Positions 20,931 to 33,700 of a stretch of 64,000 bases of DNA are shown here, piece after piece. Under the pieces are notes generated by a model. That model did no database searches. It saw only the letters and a program-made list of their open reading frames with translations, and had not been told where the DNA came from. This stretch comes from Chrysemys picta bellii (lineage: Eukaryota > Chordata > Testudines > Emydidae): the NCBI RefSeq assembly GCF_011386835.1, contig NW_027052944.1:1-64000 (forward strand). Reading direction: 5' to 3'. Numbering within the stretch: position 1 is the stretch's first letter; each line of letters starts with the position of its first letter. Both the position numbers and the translations under genes were made by a program.

Positions 20931-21759
20931 CTTGTTCTTCCAGCCACAGCCCTGGGAACTGTCACTCCAGAGCTCTGTTTACTGACCCTTTTCCTTCCTG
21001 CTCCATTGGATTTGTGAGTTGCTCAATTATTTATTTCTTCTCCGTGCTTCCCAACCGAGGAAGAGGGAAGGATATTGGAGAGCACAACCTATTCCCCCCG
21101 CCTCACCTGCACAAAGTTCAGAATTCCCTAACAGAAATGACAGCACTTGGGCCTGGTCTAAACATAAGGCAGTTTACCTCAAGCTAATTATGTCAGTGTC
21201 CACACTGCAGCCTGTCCCGCTGACGAAAGTGCCCTACTACACCGATATCATAACTCCACGAGAAGCGGAGCACTTATGATGGTCTAGTTAAGGTGACGCA
21301 GTGTCTGTGCAAACACCTGTGTTACTTACATCGGCTGTTTGCTGTTTCGAGCCTGGCTACCCCGTTTCCCCACTCCCAGCCAGGCTGCTGCCCGGAGGCT
21401 CCCTGCTCCCCGTTCAGGGAGTCAAGAACTCAGGGCAGCTGGCCCCCACTCCCACTGGGGTTTGCAGGGCGGGGGAGGCAGCTGAGCTCCTGGAGGGGAG
21501 CTGCAGGGAACTGAGAGATTTGGCTCTCAGCCTCCCACACTGCCCCTCTTTAGTCTGGGGAAGCTCTCCTGTTGAGGACACGCATCACCGACAGAAGGAG
21601 GATAATGTGGACATCAGCCACCACAGTAATTACTAACATAGGTCGACTTAGGGCTGTAGTGTAGACATGCCCTGAGAATGGGGCAAATCCCGCGCCAGTC
21701 CGGAAGTGAAATTAATTTACAGAGAAACATTTAAAAAAGAAACAATCCCAAAGCTTTTT

Positions 21760-24700
21760 GTGCAGTTGCATTTATTTTTATTTTTGCAAAGCTCTTGGCA
21801 TTCCCCAGGCAACAGAGGGACAGAGCTCTTTGCCCTCTGTTCCATCGAAAGACACCACAATCAATGAACAGCACAGTAATCAGTTAGAGTCGCAATCAGT
21901 CCGACTGATGATTCTCATGTGGCATTTGATTGGTCAGGAGAGGTGAGAGGCAGCAGCACGGGAAGCGTAATGGCAGGCATTGTCGCCGGTTCAGCAAATC
22001 TGGGTTCATCAGCGTGTCTCTTATTAATTTATCATTCCAGGGTCTGCAGGGCCAGGGAGAGATGGCAAACAGCAATTACGGTCCCAGTAACCCACTGGGA
22101 ATTAGACAAGTACCCTCCCCTATACCCTGAAGGAATTCCATCCCTTTCTATCCCCAGCCAGCTCGGTGCATTTTACATCAGTGCCCTTTGCAAACTGTGT
22201 TATTGATAGACTGGGAAAGGGAGTGAGAGAGGAGTTAGAGCCCTGCCGATCAGCTCCTCCCTCTGCCCCCAGCAGTGTGCAGCGGTGTGCAGGGGGTGCT
22301 GGGGGCGAGGGGGTAAGAGCGAGGGTGGGGCATGCTCGGGGGAAAGGGACAGAATGGGGCAGCAAGAGGTATGGCAGAGCAGCGGCTGGAAGAGGCGGGG
22401 AGGGGGCAGGAAGAGGCAGAGCGGGGGAGGGACCGTAGGGGAAGGTGTGGAGTGGGGGCAGGCCCTGGGGCAGAGCTGGGGGTTGAGCACCCCCCCGGCA
22501 CATTAGAAAGTCAGCACCTCAAACATTTAACAACAGTGTTTTTGCAAATGAAAAATAATTAAGATTTTGTTTTCTGTTGAAAAACCAAAACAAGGCCTGG
22601 GCTATTTTTGAAACTAGAAGGAAAAGAAGAGCTGGAAGCTGTTTTATTGACTCTTATGACACATCCCGAGGAGAGATGAGGGTCTTTCCTGAACTCTCAC
22701 TTAGGTTAGCAGGAGATTGAAAAGCACAATGGGCACTTCTGTACCCAGCACTGTAGGGGGCAGTGTCGTTTCACGGCTGGGTTACTGGACGTGATTTTAG
22801 TCAATTAATCAACAGCGTGCCATCGCTGGTAAATAGTATCAATGGTCAATGAGGGTCTGGCTGGAGAATCTTGCCTGCATGCCCGGGGTTCTACTGATCG
22901 CCATATTTGGGGTCGGGAAGGAATTTTCCTCCAGGGTAGATTGGCAGAGGCCGTGGAGGTTTTTCGCCTTCCTCCGCAGCATGGGGCGGGGGTCACTAGC
23001 TGGAGGATTCTCTGCGACTTGAAGTCCTTAAATCACAGGATTTGGGGACTTCAACAGCTAAGTCAAGGGAAAGGGGGTGGGTCAGCTTTTGTGGCCTGCA
23101 TCATGCGGGAGGTCAGACTAGATGATCATACTGGTCCCTTCTGACCTTAAGGTCTATGAGTCTATGAGCTGCTGGTTGGGAAATGGGAGCCAGTGTGGTC
23201 TGGTTAAATGTATGTATATGAAATGTACCTATCTCATCGAACAGGAAGGGACCTTGAAGGATCATCAAGTCCAGCCCCCTGCCTTCACTAGCAGGACCAA
23301 GTACTGATTTTGCCCCAGATCTCTGGGTGGCTCTCTCAAGGATCAAACTTAAAAACCCTGACTTTAGCAAGCCAATGCTCAAACCACTGGGCTGGGAGAC
23401 AAGAGCTCTGGGACCTATTCTGGGCTCTGCTGCTGACTTTCCTGGTGACTTTAGCTGAGTCGCTTCCCTTTTTTGTGCCTTTCTTTCTTCTTCTCTTTGC
23501 CTTCCTTCAGTTAGTCTGATTGGTCACTGTTAAATGCACCAGAATCACTTTAAAGACTCTCAGAGTCAACTGCCTCTGGAGTATCTATGGACAGAGCAGG
23601 CAGGGCTCAACATGCCCCCAAACCGCTAGCCAGAAAAGGCAGGAGTGATTTAGTGCTGCTCTTTCTCCGATATCACTGAAATAATGCTGGTTTTGTGGCA
23701 GTGACTGAGCCAGGCAGCTCCTGGGGTGGGAAATTTCCCAGCTTCCTGGTCGATTTCCACCCTCCCTTCTATTGAAATATTTCCTAGATCCCCACGTGCT
23801 TCACTGGCTTGCATGTGAAGAAACCCCTTTTTCAAATGGGCTAAATTCTATTCTAATGTAAACTGGCATTTCTCTATTGATTTCAGTGGCGCAAGGCCAA
23901 TTTACATCTGCTGGGGAGCAGCTCTCTGGTGTAGTTGAGACCATGTCTACGATTGTCCATGGGGATGCTATTATCCCTACTCCAGATGTGCAGATTGACA
24001 GCATTTGCAGCCAATCACAGCTCCCAGTGTGTATGATCCTACTAGGCAGTGGTTCTTAACATGGGTATTAAGAACAGGTCCCACCGAATCCCCACAAAAT
24101 GGTTACTTGTATAATAGAAGAATTGACACTGAAAAGAATATCTGGATTGATTCTGACACACACTTTGGAATTTAGACTCCCATTGCTTTGTCTTTTGCCC
24201 CAGTCCTTCCTGGCACATCTGTCCAGGCTATTCCAACTGACCACTGGCTCAGGGTTCAGGCTTGCTAAGAGCCACTGTGAGAACAGAAAACAGTCTGACA
24301 GCAAATCAGATTTGGAATACTCACCACAGGAAGGCTCTCAGCTACGTCCTCTGCAACCTGTAAGGAAAAAGCTGGGAGTTAGCTGATCCTACGCTTTCTC
24401 CAGTATCATCAAACTAGAGCTATTTCCCTCCCATTGTCCATAGCTTCACCACACCATGTCCACACCAGCAGCACCTTGTCAGTACAGCTATCCCAGTGTA
24501 CCAGTGCACTTTTCTGGGTGTAGGTTATACTAGCGCATTCTGAGCTAACTAATCTCTACAGGGAAAAGTGCCGTTTTGCTGCTATGACTGTGTCTAGACA
24601 AGGGGCTTTTGCCAGCACAGCCGTGTCAGCCGAATGCCGCGGAGGCAGGGAATATCAACTTCCTGCCAGGACCAGGGCTGGGGCCGGGGGGAGGAAGGGG

Positions 24701-27700
24701 GGACAGCGAGATCCTCAAAGGGCCGGGTGGGGGAGGGAGGAGAGTGAGCTTCTGTGCCCCCCCCAAAAAGGGGTCAAATGTAAATTCCCGCGCATGCCCC
24801 TGCAAAGTGGCAAGTGATTCTTCAGATGGTTCTAAAGAACAGGCCCACGGAGAGGGAACACACCGGCAACTAGTATTGGAGGGGAAATGAAGCTGCAAAA
24901 AACTTCTGGATTAACTCCTGGATTAACCCCTTTGGGATTTAGAAACCCATTGCTGTGTTTTTTCTCCCAATCTTTACACGTCTGTTCAGGCTATTCCAAC
25001 TGACACTCCCTTCGGGCTTGGGCTTGCTAAGAGGTGCTGGGATAGTATAAAACAGCCTGACAACAAAGCAAATGTGATTACTCACCCCAAGAAGGCTTCT
25101 AGCTAGTCTTCCAGAGCCCTGCAAGGAAATTGCTGGGAGTTAATTGCTGCTGCTCTTTCTCCAATGGCATCAAAATTCCCTCCCATTGTCCATAGCTCAA
25201 CCACACCCCGGCTACACTAGCAGCGCCGTGTCAGTATGGCGATCCCAGCGTACTACTGCAGTGTTGGCGTGTAGCTTATTCTAGCTGTCTCTGAGCAAAA
25301 TGATCTCTATGGCAAATGCTCGGTTATGCTGCTATGAATGTGTCTCCACTAGGGCCATTTTACAGCACAGCCATGTCAGTCAGAGGTCAAATATCTTCAG
25401 CCCCCAGAATGACACCGCTATGCCAGCAGAAGTCTGTAGTGTAGAGATGTCTCCAGACAGCTCTGTGATGGGCAACGTTCCCACTGCCCTTCTTTCCCTG
25501 TGCTGGGATTAACCTCCAGAGTTTGGCAGTTTCCTTACTGCTCAGGATAAGAATTTGAGCTGGTTGAAATTTTTACCAATGAATTTTTTTCTAGACTGAC
25601 CTACCGAATAAGACACAGCACAGAATCTGATCCAATGATTCCTCCGTCTAGCCCTAACTTCTGTTCTATTTAGAGCATACCTTTTCTGAACAGATCCCAT
25701 CTAGATTTAAAGACTTTCAGTGATTAAGGCCCTATCTCTATTACCATTTTTCTTGGCACAGCTGTGCCGCTGTAAGCTCTCTGGCATAGATTGCGCTTCT
25801 TGTCTTTGGACTCCCCGGGCTCTCTCAGCTAGCCTAACCTCTGATCCCACCTCTAGAGGCCAATGGGCTTCCTATGTTTAATCTGATTGAAAGGCTAATC
25901 AAAAAGCCCCAAAGGAGAGTAAATTCTGAATACTCACAGACAAATCACCTTCATGGCTTAAATCAGCCTAGAAGAAAAAAAGTCTATTACTAAAACATTA
26001 ATTCCTTGTTGCTGCTCTTTCTCTTTAGCAGAGAGTGTCTTTGGAGAGCACCAGCAGCAGGACTCAATGTGAATTTTTTTCTAGATGGACCTCCTGGGTG
26101 GGCTGGTGTCGGATGAGTGGGTGGCGTTGGGAAGACAGGCACGTGGGGCTTGTACTCACCATGCGGTTTCCTACCGGGTCTTCAGTGGCACCTCAGCAGC
26201 GGGGGGGCGGGGGTCTTCACTCGCTCCGGGTGAGGTACCTGCCACTGAACTGTCACCGAAAACCCGGAGCGAGTGAAGACCCCTCCCTGCCCCCCGCCGC
26301 CGAGGACCTGGTAGGGAACCAGTTCTTAGGATTTTAGGAGCTCATCACTGACCATATCTACATTACCACTTTTCTCGGCAAAATTTATTTCTCTCCGGGG
26401 TGTGAAAAATATACCCCCGTTAGTGACATAAGTTTTCCCAGCATAAACAGCAGTGTGCACAACGCTATGTTGGTGGGAGAGCATCTCCGACGGCTCGTTG
26501 GGAGTGGTTTCATTACATCGATGGGAGAGCTCTCTCCCATCGGCATAGAGCGGCTACACGAGAGATCTTACAGTGGCAGAGCTGCATCGGTACAGCCGTG
26601 CCCCTGTAAGGTCTCTGGCATAGACATAGCCAGAGACTCCACCACATCCTAGGTTAATGGTTCCAAAGGTTAATGAATATTGTTAAAATTAGCACCTTCT
26701 TTCTTGATTCAGTTTGTCTAGCTTCGGTTTTAGATTATTAGGTCTTTTCTTCCTTTCTTTGATTAAAGAGCCATCTCCCATCAGAATTTCCCCCCCCCTG
26801 CAGTTACGTGTATACCAGGATCAAGTCACCTCTTAAGTGTCTCTGTGGTAAATTAAATAGATTGCGCTTCTTGTCTTTGGACTCCCCGGGCTCTCTCAGT
26901 TAGCCTAATCTCTGAGCCCCCCTCTGGAGGCCAATGGGCTTCCTATGTTTAATCTGATTGAAAGGTTAATCTAAAAGCTCCAAAGGGGAGTAAATTCTGA
27001 ATACTCACAGACAAATCACCTTCATGGCTTAAATCAGCCTAGAAGAAAAAGAAATCTATTACTAAAACGTTAATTCCTTGTTGCTGCTCTTTCTCTGGGA
27101 GCAGTGAAATGAAAATGATGTCCTGAAAGGAACTGGGCTCAAACGGCTGCTGGTTGGGAAATGGGAGCCAGTGTGGTCTGGTAAAAAGGGAGCTGGGCTG
27201 GGAGACAAGAGCTCGGGGATCTGTTCTGGGCTCTGCTGCTGACTTTCCTGGCGAGTTTAGGTGAGTCACTTCCTCTGTCTGTGCTTTTCTTTCTTCTCTT
27301 TGCCTTCCTTCATTTAGTCTGATCGGTTACAGCTAAATCAACTAGAATCATGTTACAGACTTTCAGAGTCAAGTGTCTTTGGAGAGCACCAGCAGCAAGG
27401 CTCAACGTGAATTTTTTTCTAGACTGACCTCCTGAGTGACACAGGACAGAGAATCTCACCCAATGATTCCTGCGTCTAGCCCATAACTTCTGTTCTATTA
27501 TGAGCATAACTTTCCTAAAGCTATCCCGTTGAGATTTAAGGACTTTCGGTCACTAAGGCCATATCTACATTACCATTTACATCAGCAAAACTTACGTTGC
27601 TCAGGGGTGCGAACAAAATACCGCTGTCAGTGGCTTACATTTCACCAGTGTAAACAGTAGTGTGCACAGCGCTATGTTGGTGGGAGAGCTTGGACCCCCT

Positions 27701-30700
27701 GGACTCTCTCAGCTAACCTGACCTCTCAGCCCACCGCTGGAGGCCAATGGGCTTCCTATGTTTAATCTGATTGAAAGGCTAATCTAAAAGCTCCAAAGGG
27801 GAGTAAATTCTGAATACTCACAGAGAAATCACCTTCATGGCTCAAATCAGCCTAGAAGAAAAAAAGTCTATTACTAAAACATTAATTACTCGTTGCTGCT
27901 CTTTCTCTGGGAGCAGTAAAATGAAAATGATGTCCTGAAAGGAACTGGGCTCAAACGGCTGCTGGTTGGGAAATGGGAGCCAGTGTGGTCTGGTAAAAAG
28001 GGAACTGGGCTGGGAGACAAGAGCTCGGGGATCTGTTCTGGGCTCTGCTGCTGACTTTCCTGGTGACTTCGGGTGAGTCACTTCCCCTCTCTCTGCCTTT
28101 CTTTCTTCTCTTTGCCTTCCTTCATTTAGTCTGATAGGTCACTGTTAAATGCACCAGAATCACTTTACAGAGTCAGAGTCAACTGCTTCTGGAGTATTTA
28201 TGGACAGAGCACCACCACCAGGGCTCAACTTTCCCCGAAACCGCTAGGCAGACAAAGGCAGGAGTTATTTAGTGCTGCTCTTTCTCCGATATCGTTGAAA
28301 TCATACTAGTTTTGTGGCAGTGGCTGAGATGGGCATCTCCTGTGGCTGAAAATTTCTCAGCTCCCTGGTCGATTTCCGCTCTCCCTTCTATTGAAATATT
28401 TCCTACATCCCCACGTGCTTCACTGGTTTCTATGTGAGGAAACCCCTTTTTCAAATGGTGTAAATTCTATTCTAATGTCAACTGGCATTTCTCTATTGAC
28501 TTCAGTGGCGCGAGGCCGATTTACATCTGCTGGGGAGCTGCTCGCTGATGTGGTTGAGACCATGCATATGATTGTCCATGGTGATGCTATTATCCCCACT
28601 CCAGAATAAAAGGTCCCCAGTGAATCACAACTCCCAGTGAGTCTGACTCCGCTGAGAAGTGGTTCTTCTCACGGTTGTAGAGAACAGAGCCTAGAGAGGC
28701 CCAACAAACCGGCTACTGGGATAATGAGAAAACTGACGCTGCAAAGAACACCTTGATTAACTCTGACACCCCCCTCTGGAATATCCCACTCTGACACCCT
28801 GTACTGAAATATCTCGTAGATGCCCCCACTTGCATGCTTCATTGTCTGCCATCTTAGGAAACACTTTTTCAAGTGGTCCCAATTCTATTCTGATATAAAC
28901 TGCCACTACGCTATTGGCATCAGTGGAGAGAGGATGTCTTCCACATGCTGGAGACCTGCTCCAGTGTATAGTTAATAGTGTGTTTGTTATTGTCCATGGT
29001 GATACTATTATCCCACGGCCCTGTGGAGCCAAATGCCGCGGAGGCAGGGAATATCAAATTCCTGCCGGGACCGGGGCTGGGGCCAAGTGGAGGGAGGGGG
29101 AGCAGCGAGCTCCTCCCAGGGCTGGGTGGAGGAGGGAGGAGAGTGAGCTTCTGTGCCCTCCAAAAAGGGGTTAAATTTAAATTCCCGCGCATGCCCCTGC
29201 AAAGTGGCAAGTGATTCTTCAGATGGTTCTAAAGAACAGGCCCACGGAGATGGAACACACCGGCAACTAGTATTAGAGGGGAAATGAAGCTGCAAAAAAC
29301 TTCTGGATTAACTCCTGGATTAGCCCCTTTGGGATTTAGAAACCCATTGCTCTGTTTTTTGTCCCAATCCTTGCACATCTGTTCAGGCTATTCCAACTGA
29401 TACTTCCTTTGGGTTTGGGCTTGCTAAGAGGTGCTGGGATAATATAAAACAGCCTGACAACAAAGCAAATGTGATTACTCACCCCAAGAAGGCTTCTACC
29501 TAGTCTCCCAGCTAGTCTCCCAGAGCCCTGCAAGGAAATTGCTGGGAGTTAATTGCTGCTGCTCTTTCTTCAATGGCATCAAAATTCCCGCCCATTGTCC
29601 ATAGCTCAACCACACCCCGGCTACACGAGCAGCGCCGTGTCAGTATGGCGATCCCAGCGTACTATTGCAGTGTTGGCGTGTAGCTTATTCTAGCTGTCTC
29701 TGAGCAAAATGATCTCTATGGCAAATGCTCGGTTATGCTGCTATGAATGTGTCTCCACTAGGGCCATTTTACAGCACAGCCATGTCAGTCAGAGGTCAAA
29801 TATCTTCAGCCCCCAGAATGACACCGCTATGCCAGCAGAAGTCTGTAGTGTAGAGATGTCTCCAGACAGCTCTGTGATGGGCAACGTTCCCACTGCCCTT
29901 CTTTCCCTGTGCTGGGATTAATCTCCGGAGTTTGGCAGTTTCCTTACTGCTCGGGATAAGAATTTGAGCTGGTTGAAATTTTTACCAATGAATTTTTTTC
30001 TAGACTGACCTACCGAATAAGACACAGCACAGAATCTCAGCCAATGATTCCTGCATCTAGCCCTAACTTCTGTTCTATTTAGAGCATACCTTTTCTGAAC
30101 AGATCCCATCTAGCTTTAAAGACTTTCAGTGATTAAGGCCCTATCTCTATTGCCATTTTTCTTGGCCCAGCTGTGCCGCTGTAAGCTCTCTGGCGTAGAT
30201 TGCGCTTCTTGTCTTTGGACTCCCCAGGCTCTCTCAGCTAGCCTAACCTCTGAGCCCACCTCTGGAGGTCAATGGCCTTCCTCTGTTTAATCTGATTGAA
30301 AGGTCCCAAACTAATGTAAAAGTCCCAAAAGGAGAATAAATTCTGAATACTCATAGACAAATCACCTTCATTGCTTAAATCAGCCTAGAAGGAAAAAAAA
30401 ACTATTACTAAAACATTAATTCCTTGTTGCTGCTCTTTCTCTGGGAGCAGTGAAATGAAAATGATGTCCTGAAAGGAACTGGACTCAAACGGCTGCTGGT
30501 TGGGAAATGGGAGCCAGTGTGGTCTTGTACAAAGGGAGCTGGGGAGGGAGACAAGAGCTCGGGGATCTGTTCTGGGCTCTGCTGCTGACTTTCTCTGTGA
30601 CTTTAGGTGAGTTCCTTCCCCTCTCTGTGCCTTCCTTTCTTCTCTTTGCCTTCCTTCATTTAGTCTGATAGGTCACTGTTAAATGCACCAGAATCACTTT

Positions 30701-33700
30701 TCAGACTCTCAGAGTCAACTGTCTTTGCAGAGCACTACGAGCAGGGCTCAACATGCCCCCAAACCGCTAGGCAGGCAAAGGCAGGAGTTATTTAGTGCTG
30801 CTCTTTCCCCGATATTGTTGAAATCACACTACTTTCATGGCAGTGGCTCAGCCAGGCAACTCCTGGCATGGGAAATTTCCCAGCTCCCTGGTCGATTTCC
30901 GCCCTCCCTCCTATTGAAATATTTCCTAGATCCCCATATGCTTCACTAAAAGAAGAACAGGAGTACTTGTGGCACCTTAGAGACTAACAAATTTATTAGA
31001 GCATAAGCTTTCGTGGACTACAGCCCACTTCTTCGGATGCATATAGAATGGAACATATATTGAGGAGATATATATACACACATACAGAGAGCATAAACAG
31101 GTGGGAGTTGTCTTACCAACTCTGAGAGGCCAATTAATTAAGAGAAAAAAAACATTTGAAGTGATAATCAAGCTAGCCCAATACAGGCAGTTTGATAAGA
31201 AGTGTGAGAATACTTACAAGGGGAGATAGATTCAATGTTTGTAATGGTTCACTGGTTTCTATGTGAGGAAACCCTTTTTTCAAATGGGCTAATTTCTATT
31301 CTGGAGTAAACTGGCATTTCTCTATTGACTTCAGTGGCGTGAGGCCGATTTACATCTGCTGGGGAGCTGCCCCCTAGTGTAGTTGAGACCATGTCTATGA
31401 TTGTCTGTGGTGATGCTATTATCCCCACTCCAGATGTGCAGAATGAGAGGTTTCCCAGTGAATCACAGCTGCCAGTGTGTCTGACTGACTGAGAAGTGGT
31501 TCTTACCATGGCGGTAAAGAACCCAGCCCACAGAGAACCAACAAACCGGCTATTGGGATAATGGGAGAACTGACACTGCAAAGAACACCTGGATTAACTC
31601 TGACACCCGCCTCTGGGATTTAGAAGCCCATTGCTCTGTCTTTTGCCTTAATCCTTTCACATCTGTTTGGGCTTTTCCGGCTGACCACTGCGCTCATATT
31701 TGGGGCTTGAGAAGAGGTTCTACAATAATATAAGAAGTGAGACAGCCTGACAGCAAAGCAACTTTGAATACTCACCCTTGGTACTCTTCCAGATAAGCTA
31801 CCAGATAAGCTCCCAGAAGCCTGCAAGGAAATTGCTCTGAGTCACTTGATCCTGCACTTTCTTATTCCTTGATTTTAGCAAAGCTTTTGATACGGTCCCT
31901 TCCAACCCTGATATTCTATGATTCTATGATACATTCATCCAGAATCCCAGAACTCTGCAAAGAACACCTCGACTAACTGTGACTCCCCCCAGGGGATTTA
32001 GAAGCCCATTGCTCTGTCTTTTGCCTTAATACTTCCACATCTGTCTGGGCTTTTCCGGCTGACCACTGCGCTCATAGTTGGGGCTTGAGAAGAGGTTCTG
32101 CGATAATATAAGAAGTGAGACAGCCTGACAGCAAAGCAACTTTGAATACTCACCACTGGGACTCTTCCAGATACGCTCCCAGAAGCCTGCAAGAAAATTG
32201 CTGTGTGTTATTTCATCCTGCGCTTTCTCCAATACCATCAACATGTAACGGATTCCCTCACATTGTCCATAGCTGAACCACACCATGGCTACACTAGGAG
32301 CACCTTGTCAGTACAGCTATCCTGGTGCACTGTTATCGCTGCAGCTTATTCTAGTCCCCCCTGAGCAAAATAAGCTATGCAAGCAACAGCACAGTTTTGC
32401 TGCTATAACTGTGTCTACACTAGTGGCTTTTGCTTGCACAGCCATGTCAGCCGGGGACCAAACATCTTCACACCCTGCAGCAACATAGCTATGCTAGTAG
32501 ATGTCTGTAGTGTAGACATGGCCCAAGACAGGTCTGCAGTTGGAAACCTCCCCACTACTGTTCGTTCTGAGTGCTGGGATTGACCTCCAGAATTTGGGAG
32601 CTTCCTTACTGAGTCTGACTCATCTGGATAAGGATTGAGGTGGTTGAATTTTTTCCAAATGAATTTTTGTGGAAAATTTGTTGATTTGTTTTCACATTTT
32701 TTTCATTGTTTGGAGAAAATCAGAAAGGGAAAAGTTTTTCAGTTTTTTCATTTATAATTACCACCTCATTTCTTGTTTTCCAGAACTGTTTGAAAAATTA
32801 TGCGTGTTTTGGGAAATTTTAAAATATGTGGGTTTCAACATTTTTACAAAATGGATTGAAACTGAATGATAAACTGAAAATATCCCCTCCTTTGCTTTTC
32901 CACTTAAAGGGGAAGGCGAAGGAAATGGAGTCTGGGAATCAAAAAGCAAAACTTTCCCCATTGTTTGGTTTTAATTCTTTTGGATGAAAAAACAGAAAAT
33001 AGTATAAGAAACACATTTTTCCATTAAAATTTTCATTTTGAGCAAAAAATAATTTTTGGTTAACTAGCACTGGTTGAATTTTTCTCTTCCTAATTTTTCA
33101 GCTGAAAAGTGTTTTTTTCAACCATAGTTGAAGCTTTTGCAGAAAAAAAATCATTTATATGAAAATTTAGAATCTGAACATTATGAGGGGAAAATGTTGG
33201 TGATTTTGGTTTTCCACAACAATATATTTTTAGTGAAACCGTCAAATATTGAACCACGGTGTTTTTTGAAAAGCAAAAATTCTATTGGTTTAATTTTCAG
33301 TTGAAAAAAAAAAAAACCCCGTCATGGGCTATTTTTAAAACTAGAAGAAAAAGAAGAATTTTGAAGCTCTTTTATTCAATCTTCTCTCTCTTCCGGAGAA
33401 GAGCTAAGAGGCGTTCCTGGACTCTCACTTAGGTTAGGAGGAGATTTCCAAAAGCTCAGTGAGCAGTTCTGCAGTATAGGACACAGGATCTTTTGGGGAC
33501 ATGTCACTGGATAAGGAGGCAGGAGAGCTCAGGTCTAGTTCCAGCTAAGCCACTGCCAATGGCAATGAAAACTAGCAGTGTTTGAATGCTTACCCGTTGG
33601 CGCGGTAGCGCACTGCTTTCCTTTGGGCAAAGGATGGAGAGGAGGAGAGCGGCAGCCACGATCTGGAGCTTCATCTTGGATTCTGTTTGGTTCTTCCAGG

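Noticed and set aside
22120..22503. Proline-rich minus-strand frame (127 codons), repeated in copy B
   Set aside because: It lies in a G-run tract of an intron. The frame is not preserved between copies, and three overlapping frames are equally open.
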